Shown here piece by piece: positions 1 through 8,387 of a stretch of DNA of 44,914 nt (positions within the stretch are counted from its first letter, which is position 1; the number at the start of each line of letters is the position of its first letter). Position numbers and translations under genes: made by a program. Source of the stretch: Burkholderiaceae bacterium (GTDB taxonomy: Bacteria; Pseudomonadota; Gammaproteobacteria; Burkholderiales; Burkholderiaceae); assembly GCA_947380285.1 (NCBI GenBank), contig CANCQD010000004.1, positions 1 through 44,914 of the forward strand, in the 5' to 3' direction. The notes under the pieces were generated by a model. That model made no database searches. It was given only the letters and a program-made list of their open reading frames with translations, and was not told the origin of the DNA.

Positions 1-1887
1 CCGGACGCAGCTTACCGTAAAGAAATTGAGCAGCTATGGGATGAGCGTTTACATGAGGTAAGGCATGCGAATACACCGATGGTGCCAGTTGAATCCTGGA
101 TCGTTTGTAAAAATGGTGAGAAAAAGTACATCAGCTGGGGCTCTGTCAGTGCCGGAGATAAATTTGCTATCTATGGAATTGATCTGACCGAAAGAAAAAA
201 GAATGAAGACCTTTTAAAAATTACTTCTTCGGTATATCAAGCCATCGGTGAGGCTGTATTCATCACCAACCCCAAAAATGAATTTATCTTGGTAAATGAT
301 GTATTTACAGGCATTACGGGATACGGGAAGAATCAAATTGCTGGCCTTAGCCTGCACTCCCTATTGGTAAAAGCAGAGGGCGCTAGTGAATATGCAGATT
401 TGTTACCCGCCTTAGATTCCGTGGGACATTGGGAGGGTCAGGTCTGGATTAAATGTAGTGATGGCACCAATTACCTAGGCTTCTTGTCGCTATTTTCTGC
501 TTTGGATGACAAAGGCAAGGTTCGTCAACGGGTGGGCCTGATTTCACAAGTATCAGATCAAAAGAAATATCGTGAAATTATTACTCGTCAGGCCAATTAC
601 GATGCTTTAACAGGCTTGCCTAACCGCCGCTTATTTTTAGATCGTGTAGATGAATCTATCAAGCGTGCAGATCGTAGTAAAAATAATTTTGCTTTGTTAT
701 TCGTTGATTTGGATCGGTTTAAGGATATCAACGATACCGCAGGGCATGATGTAGGTGATGAGCTCTTACGCATAGTTGCTGAGCGCTTCAAGGCTGAAAT
801 ACGAGAGACGGATACGGTTGCACGTATTGGTGGCGATGAATTCACCATTATTTTGAATGATCTCGAGCATCCTAAGAATTTGGACAAAGTGCTGCTTGGA
901 ATAACAGATCGCCTTGCTGAGCCTATTGAAATAGAAAACAAGGTCTTTCATATTTCTGCTTCATTGGGTATTGCCTTTTACCCTCAAGATGCCACCAGCA
1001 CTAAAGGCTTATTGATGAAGGCTGACCAGGCAATGTATGCCGTGAAGTCTCAGGGTAGAAATGGTTTCCATTACTTTACTCAGTCCTTGCAAGAAGTGGC
1101 TGATCAAAAGATGAGAGTGATTTCAGAACTTAGGGCGGCGCTACAAAACAATCAGTTCTACTTGCACTATCAACCAATCGTAGATCTTGCATCAGGAAAG
1201 ATTCTCCATGCTGAAGCACTCTTGCGTTGGAGAAAAGAAAATGGCCAGTTGAGTTTGCCAGTGAACTTCATTGAAGTCGCAGAAGATTCTGGCCTGATTA
1301 TTGAGATAGGAGACTGGGTATTTAAGCAGGTATGCCAATTCTTAAAAGACTTAGCTGTCATTAATAAAGACATCAGTATTGGCATTAATGTTTCAGCCAG
1401 TCAGTTTAATTCGAGTAAGCATTCGGCATTAGATTGGATCGACTACTTGCAAGAGCGTGGCTTATCCAGTAGCCAGATTATTCTTGAGGTGACCGAGCAT
1501 ACGATGATGAATCAGAATGCTCGAGTTGCACAAAAAATTGCCTTGTTACATAAATCAGGCTTTAAGTTCGCTATTGATGATTTCGGAACGGGCTATTCCT
1601 CGCTTTCAGCTCTCAGAAACTTCAATTTCAACTACATTAAGATTGATTTCTCCTTTACTCGTCAGATTACCCATAGCAAGTCTGACGAAGCATTGGTGCG
1701 CGCCATGGTGACTATGGGCGCTGGCCTTAGTTTGCATACGATTGCTGAAGGTGTTGAGACTGAGGAGCAGCGTCAAGCGCTGTTAGGTGTGGGTTGCACA
1801 TTAGGGCAGGGGTATTTGTTCGCCCGCCCAGTTCCAGAGGCCGATTTTATAAAATTATTAGAAGTCTCTAATGTTAGCCATCTTTAA
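1..1887 (+). CDS. PAS-GGDEF-EAL c-di-GMP turnover protein, 5' end cut by the window
   Basis: Makes and/or degrades the second messenger c-di-GMP. The frame is open from base 1 without a stop, so the ATG at 79 is internal and the gene begins outside the window. Read from base 1, residues 1-65 are the end of a PAS/PAC domain (ending in a DLTERKK linker). A second PAS domain spans about 70-190, GGDEF about 195-355 and EAL about 370-615. The GGDEF signature is RIGGDEF near residue 277, preceded by an inhibitory I-site RETD at the usual five-residue spacing. The EAL part keeps EALLRW (E405), NVSASQF, EVTEH, DDFGTGYSSL and EGVET, so both active sites look intact. Followed by a PilZ gene and the pilus locus, so a role in surface motility or biofilm is plausible. 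Which activity dominates cannot be told from sequence. Confidence 0.95.
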   Translation, partial: PDAAYRKEIEQLWDERLHEVRHANTPMVPVESWIVCKNGEKKYISWGSVSAGDKFAIYGIDLTERKKNEDLLKITSSVYQAIGEAVFITNPKNEFILVNDVFTGITGYGKNQIAGLSLHSLLVKAEGASEYADLLPALDSVGHWEGQVWIKCSDGTNYLGFLSLFSALDDKGKVRQRVGLISQVSDQKKYREIITRQANYDALTGLPNRRLFLDRVDESIKRADRSKNNFALLFVDLDRFKDINDTAGHDVGDELLRIVAERFKAEIRETDTVARIGGDEFTIILNDLEHPKNLDKVLLGITDRLAEPIEIENKVFHISASLGIAFYPQDATSTKGLLMKADQAMYAVKSQGRNGFHYFTQSLQEVADQKMRVISELRAALQNNQFYLHYQPIVDLASGKILHAEALLRWRKENGQLSLPVNFIEVAEDSGLIIEIGDWVFKQVCQFLKDLAVINKDISIGINVSASQFNSSKHSALDWIDYLQERGLSSSQIILEVTEHTMMNQNARVAQKIALLHKSGFKFAIDDFGTGYSSLSALRNFNFNYIKIDFSFTRQITHSKSDEALVRAMVTMGAGLSLHTIAEGVETEEQRQALLGVGCTLGQGYLFARPVPEADFIKLLEVSNVSHL

Positions 1888-1962
1888 GCCTCTAATCTTT
1901 CGCCCGAAACCCCTCCATTTGCTGCTGGTTTGGGATAATAAAAGATGATTTTTGCTGTTTTG

Positions 1963-1990
1963 TTGATATTTACCACTTCTTCAATACAAT
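1963..1990 (+). promoter_or_regulatory. Candidate sigma-70 promoter for the PilZ gene
   Basis: TTGATA at 1963-1968 and TACAAT at 1985-1990 are separated by 16 bp. The -10 box ends 40 bp before the PilZ start. Prediction from pattern only. Confidence 0.45.
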
Positions 1991-2030
1991 CTATGCATGT
2001 TAATGACCATCATTTCAAAGGGCGTAAGCC

Positions 2031-2342
2031 ATGACTACCGAAAAAGTTAATCCAGTTCGAGGGTCAGAGCGAGTAAAGATGGTGTTATCTGTAAATATCG
2101 ATGGCATTAAAGGCGTTACGCATGACGTAAGCTCAAGCGGGATCTTTTTGGAAGTAGAGTCACCCATTGAGCCGGGAAAAATAGTCGAATTTTTAGTCAC
2201 CCTGGACTCGCCAAGTGGTGACCTGGTACTTTCTTGTCAGGGTGAAGTGGTCCGATCTGAGGAATTCGAGAAATCCTACGGTATCGCTACAAAGATACTT
2301 TCCCTTGAGTTGTTGCCCTTGCTCAAAAATGAAGCTTCTTGA
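2031..2342 (+). CDS. PilZ-domain c-di-GMP-binding protein
   Basis: A 103-residue single-domain PilZ protein. It has the two PilZ signatures: RGSER (RxxxR) near residue 10 and DVSSSG (DxSxxG) near residue 35, followed by the beta-barrel pattern ending in YGIATKIL. These residues bind c-di-GMP in the family. It follows a GGDEF-EAL gene by about 140 bp and precedes the type IV pilus genes, so it may be the receptor that passes the c-di-GMP signal to pili; that link is inferred. Small PilZ proteins of this kind are required for pilus assembly in Pseudomonas and Xanthomonas, but the name pilZ is not assigned because those proteins often lack the ligand-binding motifs that this one keeps. Confidence 0.88.
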   Translation: MTTEKVNPVRGSERVKMVLSVNIDGIKGVTHDVSSSGIFLEVESPIEPGKIVEFLVTLDSPSGDLVLSCQGEVVRSEEFEKSYGIATKILSLELLPLLKNEAS

Positions 2343-2370
2343 TGTTCTCATCAAGCTGTTTGCAATAAAA

Positions 2371-2844
2371 ATGAAGATTTTTCCTTTTAATACTGCCACC
2401 TTGGTTTTATGTGTAATTACTTTTTGCCCAATTGTGGCAATGGCAGACATTTATCGTTGCGATAAGCAGGCTGGAGTAATCACTCTTTCTAATGTTGAAA
2501 AAGGAAAGAGCTGTAAAAAGATGGCTCTACCACCACCGGATAAGAGGGCTAAGCCTGCTGTAGCGGATGGCCAGAAGCCTGTGCCTGCAGGCTCTGCTGC
2601 TGAAACCAAGCAAGCCAAAAACAAAGCCACTTATGATTCAGCCGTTTCTGAAAGAAAGCGAATTATTCAAGAAGAAATCGATCTTGAACAAGAGCGACTC
2701 AATAAAACGAATGAGAAAATTACCACACTTGCGGCATCTAAGAAAAAGAGTGCGGCTCAAGAAAAGGAATTAAATACTTTGCAACAAAAACAGTCCTTAT
2801 ACCAATCTAATATTTCTTTGCTGCAAAAAGAATTGAGCAAGTAG
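2371..2844 (+). CDS. Exported DUF4124-type protein with coiled-coil tail
   Basis: About 157 residues from the ATG at 2371. An upstream in-frame ATG at 2332 is possible, and neither has a clear ribosome site. From 2371 the N-terminus is a good signal peptide (hydrophobic core, ending ...VAMA before DIYRC). The mature start DIYRCDKQAGVITLSN is typical of DUF4124, a small domain common in proteobacterial periplasmic proteins. The second half is Lys/Glu/Gln-rich and should form a coiled coil. Its function is unknown. It lies between the PilZ gene and the pilin gene. Confidence 0.8.
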   Translation: MKIFPFNTATLVLCVITFCPIVAMADIYRCDKQAGVITLSNVEKGKSCKKMALPPPDKRAKPAVADGQKPVPAGSAAETKQAKNKATYDSAVSERKRIIQEEIDLEQERLNKTNEKITTLAASKKKSAAQEKELNTLQQKQSLYQSNISLLQKELSK

Positions 2845-2924
2845 CCAGCAAATCTTGTGAAGACATTGATGTTTTTAGCTAAAATCAATTGAACTGTTGT
2901 TAAAAAGTTCATTTTTATAGTTTT

Positions 2925-2953
2925 TTGATTAAATAGTACTTAAATACTACAAT
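2925..2953 (+). promoter_or_regulatory. Candidate sigma-70 promoter of the major pilin gene
   Basis: TTGATT at 2925-2930 and TACAAT at 2948-2953 have an ideal 17-bp spacer. This predicts a leader of about 90 nt before the pilin start. No sigma-54 type GG-N10-GC element was seen in this gap, unlike many pilA promoters. Confidence 0.55.
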
Positions 2954-3050
2954 TTTTAATAAGTTATAGTTTATAAATACTAAATATTCTTTGAATTACA
3001 GCAATGCATGCAGTTAAACCTTAAATATATGTAATCCATGGAGGCTCCAA

Positions 3051-3557
3051 TTGAATTCTAAAAATCAACAATCCGGCTTTACTCTCGTTGAACTGCTGGT
3101 AGTTATTGCCATTATTGGTATTTTGACTGCAATCGGTGTGCCGATGTACAACGGCTACCAAGCATCTGCTAAGGTCAGCGCGACGAAGCAAAACTTTGAT
3201 TCAATTAAAACGTTTATTGCTGGTGAAACAACCAAATGTTCTGCTGGTCTAGTTCCTACTCTTGCTGATCCTAAGGCGGGTGGTGCAACGATTACTTGCC
3301 CATCCGGACTAAATGCAACAGCAGGCGCTACTTACTTCACTGCCTATGCACTGGCAACAATGAAAAACCCGTACAACACTTCTTCAATTACCAACGTCAG
3401 CGGAACCATCCCACCAGCTAATCCGGGTGAGCTTGGTATTAGCGGTGCAGCTACCGCAAGTTGTGCGACTGGTATTTCAATTCAAACTTTAATTCTGGAT
3501 TCAGCAGGTGCTAATCAAAATTACCCTGTAGCAGCTGAGTGCATTAACGTTCAGTAA
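3051..3557 (+). CDS. pilA: Type IV pilin, probable major subunit (PilA-like)
   Basis: A 168-residue prepilin. The start is TTG at 3051, fixed by GGAGG at 3040-3044; the nearby ATG at 3038 hits a stop after seven codons. A short basic leader ends in Gly9, followed by FTLVELLVVIAIIGILTAIGVP, the class IVa signature. PilD should cut after Gly9, leaving Phe1 and the conserved Glu5. The C-terminal part has four cysteines, including a possible pair near the end (SCATG and ECINVQ) for the D-loop disulfide. A good promoter upstream and a terminator downstream give it its own transcription unit, which fits a highly expressed subunit. The major role is inferred. Confidence 0.9.
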   Translation: MNSKNQQSGFTLVELLVVIAIIGILTAIGVPMYNGYQASAKVSATKQNFDSIKTFIAGETTKCSAGLVPTLADPKAGGATITCPSGLNATAGATYFTAYALATMKNPYNTSSITNVSGTIPPANPGELGISGAATASCATGISIQTLILDSAGANQNYPVAAECINVQ

Positions 3558-3609
3558 AGTGAAGCAATATCATTAAGGGCTAACACGTTAGTTTAGCTTT
3601 TAGAGACTA

Positions 3610-3638
3610 AATGGCCCGCCTAGACGGGCCATTTTTTT
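3610..3638 (+). terminator. Rho-independent terminator after the major pilin
   Basis: An 8-bp GC-rich stem ATGGCCCG/CGGGCCAT (3611-3618 and 3625-3632), a 6-nt loop and a run of seven T. It separates the major pilin from the next pilin and probably lowers expression of the downstream genes relative to the pilin. Confidence 0.9.
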
Positions 3639-3658
3639 GGTGATTGAGGGAGATTAAG

Positions 3659-4117
3659 TTGGGCAAAAATCGATTTCGTGGGCAGTTGGGCATTACCCTC
3701 ATGGAGTTGTTGGTTACGATTGCCATCATTGCGATTTTGGCAGCTGTAGGTGTGCCTATCTATTCTGGCAATATTCGTGCTGCTAAAAATGCTGATGCGC
3801 AAAATACCCTCAAAAGTATTTTTCTCATGGAAAAGAATTATTTTGCGGAGAACTACTGCTACTACGTCACCTCAGGTACCGGTGATCAGACAAGCAGTAT
3901 CAATCAATACGTGATGGGGGCTACCACGCCAACAGCTGGCCCTATCGTGGTTGGGGTTAGTAACGATTTCTACTTCTATATTACTGCTGGCACCGTAGGA
4001 TCAGGCGGAAGCTGCACGGGCGTAAATTCCAATGATTATGTTGCCTATGCCAAGTCCCGTACCGATTCTTCAATCATCTATTCTATTAATCAACAGAATG
4101 TGAAAACCGGGTTCTAG
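3659..4117 (+). CDS. pilE: Type IV minor pilin (PilE-like)
   Basis: About 152 residues from TTG at 3659, chosen because GAGGGAG at 3646-3652 sits 6 to 7 bp before it. The leader ends in Gly11, followed by ITLMELLVTIAIIAILAAVGVPIYSG, so the mature protein starts with Ile and keeps Glu5. The body has AQNTLKSIFLMEKNYFAENYCYY, the pattern of PilE-type minor pilins that count residues after the helix, and two cysteines. No separate promoter was found after the preceding terminator, so it may depend on readthrough. The symbol follows family resemblance. Confidence 0.85.
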   Translation: MGKNRFRGQLGITLMELLVTIAIIAILAAVGVPIYSGNIRAAKNADAQNTLKSIFLMEKNYFAENYCYYVTSGTGDQTSSINQYVMGATTPTAGPIVVGVSNDFYFYITAGTVGSGGSCTGVNSNDYVAYAKSRTDSSIIYSINQQNVKTGF

Positions 4118-4137
4118 TTTTAGAGCGCTTAGACCAT

Positions 4138-5010
4138 ATGGCCGACACTCTAAATACACCTGCACAGCATCTATTGGCATTAGGTCAGATAGGCTTCTGG
4201 TATGCCTTGCTGCTGGGTTTAATTCTGGGTAGCTTTATCAATGTTGTAATACATCGCCTTCCTAGGGCCTTATTTGGGGATGATGATGCTTTAGACGATG
4301 ATCACCATCAACAGCAAAGTATTGTTGAAAATTTAAGATGTCTGATTTCTCCTGGATCGACGACGCCTTGTTGTCATCGCGCTATACCTTGGTCTGACAA
4401 TATCCCACTTGTTTCTTGGTTGCGTTTAAAAGGGAAGTGTCGCTATTGTTCGGCGCCAATTTCACTACGCTATTTTTTGGTTGAATTATTTACCGGGATC
4501 AGTTTTGCTGCACTCTATATGCAGTTTGGATTGAGCTGGGCAACGCCGCTGTACTGCCTCTTCTTGGCATTGCTGATTGCACTCTTTTTTATTGATCTAG
4601 AAACCTACTACTTACCAAATTATTTAACTTACAGCGCGCTGGTATTGGGCCTTCTTGGAAGTGTATTGGGTCTTACCTCTATAAGCCCCATTCAATCATT
4701 ACTTGGTGCTTGCGTTGGCTATCTTTTGCCCTGGTCAGTCAATTATCTTTATCGTTTAGTTCGTAAGCGTGATGGTTTTGGCGGTGGGGATTTTAAATTG
4801 TTAGCCGTCTTTGGGGCTTGGTTTGGTTTTGCCTCGATCATGCCCATACTAGCGATTGCTAGCATCTTGGGTTTGCTGTCGATTGGTGGAGTAATGATAT
4901 TGCGTAAAGAAAAACTCACTCTAGAAAGAATGTTACCTTTTGGCCCATTTTTAATATTGGCGGGCGCATCCATTTTGATATTTGGGGTGCCACCTTGGTT
5001 TGGCTATTAG
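4138..5010 (+). CDS. pilD: Prepilin leader peptidase / N-methyltransferase PilD
   Basis: A 290-residue polytopic inner-membrane aspartyl protease that cleaves prepilin leaders and methylates the new N-terminus. It has the N-terminal A24 domain (LGSFINVVIHRLP) and the C-terminal protease domain with both catalytic aspartates, in DLETYYLPN and in FGGGDFK. The cytoplasmic zinc loop is odd. The second pair is a normal CRYC (C101, C104). The first pair reads TTPCCHR (C78, C79) where the family has CPxC, so one cysteine seems shifted or lost. Only one such gene is seen here, and it should process all six pilin-like proteins in the window. Confidence 0.93.
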   Translation: MADTLNTPAQHLLALGQIGFWYALLLGLILGSFINVVIHRLPRALFGDDDALDDDHHQQQSIVENLRCLISPGSTTPCCHRAIPWSDNIPLVSWLRLKGKCRYCSAPISLRYFLVELFTGISFAALYMQFGLSWATPLYCLFLALLIALFFIDLETYYLPNYLTYSALVLGLLGSVLGLTSISPIQSLLGACVGYLLPWSVNYLYRLVRKRDGFGGGDFKLLAVFGAWFGFASIMPILAIASILGLLSIGGVMILRKEKLTLERMLPFGPFLILAGASILIFGVPPWFGY

Positions 5011-5071
5011 GCGTTTGTAATCAACATCATTAAAAGAATTTTACAAATAATAAAAGGATAAGGATCAGAAT

Positions 5072-6073
5072 ATGGGCATGATTGATAAGGCGCTGAAATA
5101 TGTAGCCGCATATAAATTATCGGATCTCCATTTCCATGAAAATGAGCCTATATCTATTCGGGTAGATGGCGGCATTCAAACTTTTCCTGAGGATATCTTG
5201 ACCCAGGGTGAGATGAAAGAATTTATTGAGCAACAGCTCACTAAAGAGCAGCAAATCAACTTTATGCAGCATCTCGATGCGGACTTAGCGGTAGAGGCTG
5301 GCGACGTGCGTTTTAGGGTGAACCTCTTTAAGACTTCAAGAGGTCTAGCAGCCGTTATGCGAAAAATAGAAACCCACATTCCTACTTTTGATGTGCTCGG
5401 CCTGCCTCCTGTAGCAAGGGATGTGATTGATCTCGAGAATGGCCTCATTTTGGTAACGGGCCCTACGGGTTCCGGGAAGTCCACTACATTAGCCGCAATG
5501 ATCGATCGCATTAATCGGACTCGTCATGAACATATCATCACTATTGAAGATCCGATTGAGTTTATTCATCAGAATCAAAAATGCGTTGTCTCACAGCGTG
5601 AAGTGAAGCGGGACACTTTGTCTTTTTCCGCAGCATTGCGCGCTTCTTTGCGCGAAGACCCCGATGTTATTTTGGTAGGCGAGTTACGTGACTTAGAGAC
5701 TATTCAACTAGCGCTCACCGCTGCTGAAACTGGCCACTTAGTATTGGGTACATTGCATACCAGTGGTGCGCCGAATACGATTAACCGCATCATCGACGTC
5801 TTTCCACCGCAGCAACAAGACCAAGTGAGAGCACAACTCTCACAATCCTTACGTTTGGTAATGACCCAGCGCCTATTAAAGCGTAAGGATGCACCAGGCC
5901 GTATTGGTGCATTTGAAGTAATGACCTGCAATCCTGCTGTGCGCAATTTAATTCGTGAAAATAAAGTGTTTCAAATTCCTAGTGTGATGCAGATGGCACG
6001 CGGGGAGGGCATGATGACGATGGAATCCTCGTTACAACAGTTGGCGCAGTCAGGGCAAATTGAGGCTACATGA
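5072..6073 (+). CDS. pilT: Type IV pilus retraction ATPase PilT
   Basis: A 333-residue hexameric secretion ATPase that powers pilus depolymerisation at the cytoplasmic base. It has an N-terminal PAS-like domain (SDLHFHENEPISIRVDG), Walker A GPTGSGKST near residue 130, the Asp box TIEDPIE, Walker B LREDPDVILVGELRD and the His box TGHLVLGTLHT. The C-terminal AVRNLIRE matches the AIRNLIRE motif that marks PilT and is needed for retraction. A good AAGGA site precedes the ATG. It overlaps the next gene by 4 bp (ATGA). PilU is not in the window. Confidence 0.93.
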   Translation: MGMIDKALKYVAAYKLSDLHFHENEPISIRVDGGIQTFPEDILTQGEMKEFIEQQLTKEQQINFMQHLDADLAVEAGDVRFRVNLFKTSRGLAAVMRKIETHIPTFDVLGLPPVARDVIDLENGLILVTGPTGSGKSTTLAAMIDRINRTRHEHIITIEDPIEFIHQNQKCVVSQREVKRDTLSFSAALRASLREDPDVILVGELRDLETIQLALTAAETGHLVLGTLHTSGAPNTINRIIDVFPPQQQDQVRAQLSQSLRLVMTQRLLKRKDAPGRIGAFEVMTCNPAVRNLIRENKVFQIPSVMQMARGEGMMTMESSLQQLAQSGQIEAT

Positions 6074-6630
6074 AGCAACGAGGCGTTAGTTTTCTAGAAA
6101 TTATTGTAGTTGTAGCGATTTTGATGATCGTTGGGGCTTTTGTATCGCCTTCGATTACAGATTGGCGCGGTAAGCGCTCTTTGGAATCTGACTATGTCGC
6201 CTTGGTGTCGAGCATTGATTTCTTGAAAACGCGTGTCCGTACTATCAATGGCACTGGTTTATTAATTTGTAATACATCGAAAAAATTGAGCTATCAAATT
6301 TCCTCATTTCCACAATCATCCGCAAGCAGCGTGTCCGCTAGTTTTACCAGCAATATTGTGGAAAATCCTATTGGAAAAGATGCAAATTTCAATATTTTGT
6401 CCGGCGAAACTTCGGTAGTGAGTACTATTTGTTCCGCTGGTAGAGGTATTTTTACGACCAATGGTTTGGCGGGCGTTGAAGGTGCTGGTGGCGCTATTGA
6501 TATAGAACTCAATCGCAACGGTGATCGTGCAGCTTATGGTGCTTACAGGGTGCTGGTTAACCAAACTACCAGCTTTGTGCAGAAATTTAAATGGCAGCAG
6601 TCCACAGGATTATGGATAGAGCAAGACTAA
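6070..6630 (+). CDS. Minor pseudopilin, FimT/GspH-like
   Basis: A 186-residue prepilin-like protein with a five-residue leader: MKQRG, then VSFLEIIVVVAILMIVGAFVSPSI. Cleavage after Gly5 leaves Val1 and Glu5. Family members (FimT, FimU, GspH) cap or prime the pilus together with PilV, PilW, PilX and PilY1, which all follow here. Start ATGA overlaps the pilT stop. The last 40 bases overlap pilV. Which subfamily it belongs to cannot be decided by eye. Confidence 0.82.
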   Translation: MKQRGVSFLEIIVVVAILMIVGAFVSPSITDWRGKRSLESDYVALVSSIDFLKTRVRTINGTGLLICNTSKKLSYQISSFPQSSASSVSASFTSNIVENPIGKDANFNILSGETSVVSTICSAGRGIFTTNGLAGVEGAGGAIDIELNRNGDRAAYGAYRVLVNQTTSFVQKFKWQQSTGLWIEQD

Positions 6631-7097
6631 AGCCCATTCCTGATCATCACGCCCAAGGCTTTACCTTGGTAGAGGCCATGGTTGCCATGGTGATTTTTAC
6701 TTTAGGGTTTAGTGGCCTCTATTTCTTTTTTGGCGCTGCTCAGCAGGTTATTGCCGAGTCAGAAAAAAGAATGTATCTCAATTTAATGGCAGATCGCATT
6801 ATCGAAACTATTGCCGCCGAGGGAATGCGTTCACGTACAGATGCTTTAAATCCCTTCGTTACGCCTACGCAGTATTCGGGAAGTTTAGCCACCTGCAGTT
6901 ATCCCGCAACCGATACCCGTCAGCTCTGGTGCAATGATTTAAATTCTAATATTGGGCCGCTCAACACCACCACAGGTTTGGAAATGCGGCAGGTCGACAT
7001 CACTAAGGACTCAACTGGTCTGATTATTAATGTGAGTTTAGTGACCAACGGCGGCACTATCAGTAGTTATTTCACGCGCAAGCTGAGGCAGATATGA
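6612..7097 (+). CDS. pilV: Minor pilin PilV-like
   Basis: Prepilin-like protein of about 161 residues. The ATG at 6612 is preferred because ACAGGAT precedes it closely; the in-frame ATG at 6591 has no ribosome site. The leader ends HHAQG, followed by FTLVEAMVAMVIFTLGFSGL, typical of PilV, with Glu5 present. The start lies inside the preceding pseudopilin gene and the stop overlaps pilW by 4 bp, so translation is probably coupled. Confidence 0.83.
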   Translation: MDRARLKPIPDHHAQGFTLVEAMVAMVIFTLGFSGLYFFFGAAQQVIAESEKRMYLNLMADRIIETIAAEGMRSRTDALNPFVTPTQYSGSLATCSYPATDTRQLWCNDLNSNIGPLNTTTGLEMRQVDITKDSTGLIINVSLVTNGGTISSYFTRKLRQI

Positions 7098-7777
7098 GAA
7101 ATGGCGCCTCTCAATCTTCAGAATTTGGCTATACCTTAGTCGAGTTACTCGTGGCATTAGCAGTCTCATCCATTGTGATTGCCGGCACCTACGCCGGATA
7201 TTCATTCTTCTCTCAACAACAACAGGTGCTTACTGCACAGACCGAAGTGGATCGTAATGCGTTAAGAGCGATTGATTTATTTAAATCCGATGTGCGCATG
7301 GCTGGATACCTTGACTACAACGATACAAACGTCATGTCAGGCAATCAAGCAATCAATATTATCTCGTCTAATCCTGGCAATATCATTTTTGTTTACGATG
7401 ATTACGACAGTTCAGGAACGCTTTATCGAGCATTGATTCGGTATTACCTCAGTCCCTATGCGCCGCCAGGAGGCACTAGCAGAAACCGGTTGTTACGTGA
7501 GTGGCGTAGATGTACCAATCCATCATCCTTCTGTGACTTGGCCAGCTCAACTCCAGTCTACGGAGGAGCGACGGGTGAGCCTATTCTAGATTGGGTTAGC
7601 AGCTTTACCGTTCAGGGATTAAATGCCAAGTCTAGTGGGACTTATAGCGGGCAATTTCAAACCATTCAAGCCTATTTATTGATTCAATCGCCACGCAAAA
7701 TAGAAGGCACTACCCGTATTGTCTCTAAAACATTCACTGTTATCACGAGGGCAAAAAATGTCTCCTTGGTACCTTAA
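7094..7777 (+). CDS. pilW: Minor pilin PilW-like
   Basis: A 227-residue prepilin-like protein: leader ...SSEFG, then YTLVELLVALAVSSIVIAGTYAG. The region DRNALRAIDLFKSDVRMAGYLD is the PilW family pattern (large minor pilin with a conserved RMAGY). Overlaps pilV by 4 bp and pilX by 20 bp. In the family it forms the tip priming complex with PilV, PilX and PilY1. Confidence 0.85.
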   Translation: MRNGASQSSEFGYTLVELLVALAVSSIVIAGTYAGYSFFSQQQQVLTAQTEVDRNALRAIDLFKSDVRMAGYLDYNDTNVMSGNQAINIISSNPGNIIFVYDDYDSSGTLYRALIRYYLSPYAPPGGTSRNRLLREWRRCTNPSSFCDLASSTPVYGGATGEPILDWVSSFTVQGLNAKSSGTYSGQFQTIQAYLLIQSPRKIEGTTRIVSKTFTVITRAKNVSLVP

Positions 7778-8387
7778 AGTGAAAACATCTCAAACCAAAC
7801 TCTCAAGCTCATTGCCAGAGCAATCAGGCATTGCGCTAGTGGTAACACTCATTCTGCTGTTGGTATTGATGGTGATGGGAGCGGGTATCTCTTATTTAGC
7901 TTCTATGCAATCAGACTTGGTATCGGCAGTTGCCAATAAACCCATTTCGATTGAAGCAGGTGAAACCTGTTTTGATAATGCGATTGAGTGGTTATCGACC
8001 TCTACGGGTAAGTCTTGGGTGAATGGCGTGGGTACTGCTTATGATTTGGCTACAACCGGCGGCCCTCTCAGTGGCAAGACCGTCTTGGCAGATACGATTC
8101 CGCAAGGACAAGCAGATTCTAGAAGTACAAAATTTAAAGATAGGGCAGGTAGAGCTAGCTATTCATCCTGCATTGTTCAGAAACTTGCAAGTACCTCTTC
8201 ATTGGGGGTCGGTACAGAGGTGGGTGTAAGCAATGGCTACGGGGCTTCCACATTTACCTACACCATCAAAATTACTGCTTTAGGAAATTACAACGTCCCT
8301 TTAACTAGTGGTGTAATCAATACTCAATTTTGGCAATCTAACTCAAGTCGGTCAGCATTGGAGGCGGTGGTGCTATACACCCCGTAA
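7758..8387 (+). CDS. pilX: Minor pilin PilX-like
   Basis: About 209 residues from ATG 7758, which has CGAGGG six to seven bases upstream; this start lies inside the end of pilW. The N-terminal stretch EQSGIALVVTLILLLVLMVMG is the PilX_N signature: a prepilin cleavage site after Gly, then a hydrophobic helix in which the usual Glu5 position is not acidic. Lack of Glu5 is also seen in some tip pseudopilins (GspK-like). It ends directly against pilY1. Confidence 0.83.
   Translation: MSPWYLKVKTSQTKLSSSLPEQSGIALVVTLILLLVLMVMGAGISYLASMQSDLVSAVANKPISIEAGETCFDNAIEWLSTSTGKSWVNGVGTAYDLATTGGPLSGKTVLADTIPQGQADSRSTKFKDRAGRASYSSCIVQKLASTSSLGVGTEVGVSNGYGASTFTYTIKITALGNYNVPLTSGVINTQFWQSNSSRSALEAVVLYTP

Noticed and set aside
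597..951. Open frames antisense to the GGDEF domain
   Set aside because: They are low-complexity Ser/Arg-rich shadows of a well-conserved coding gene, with no ribosome sites.
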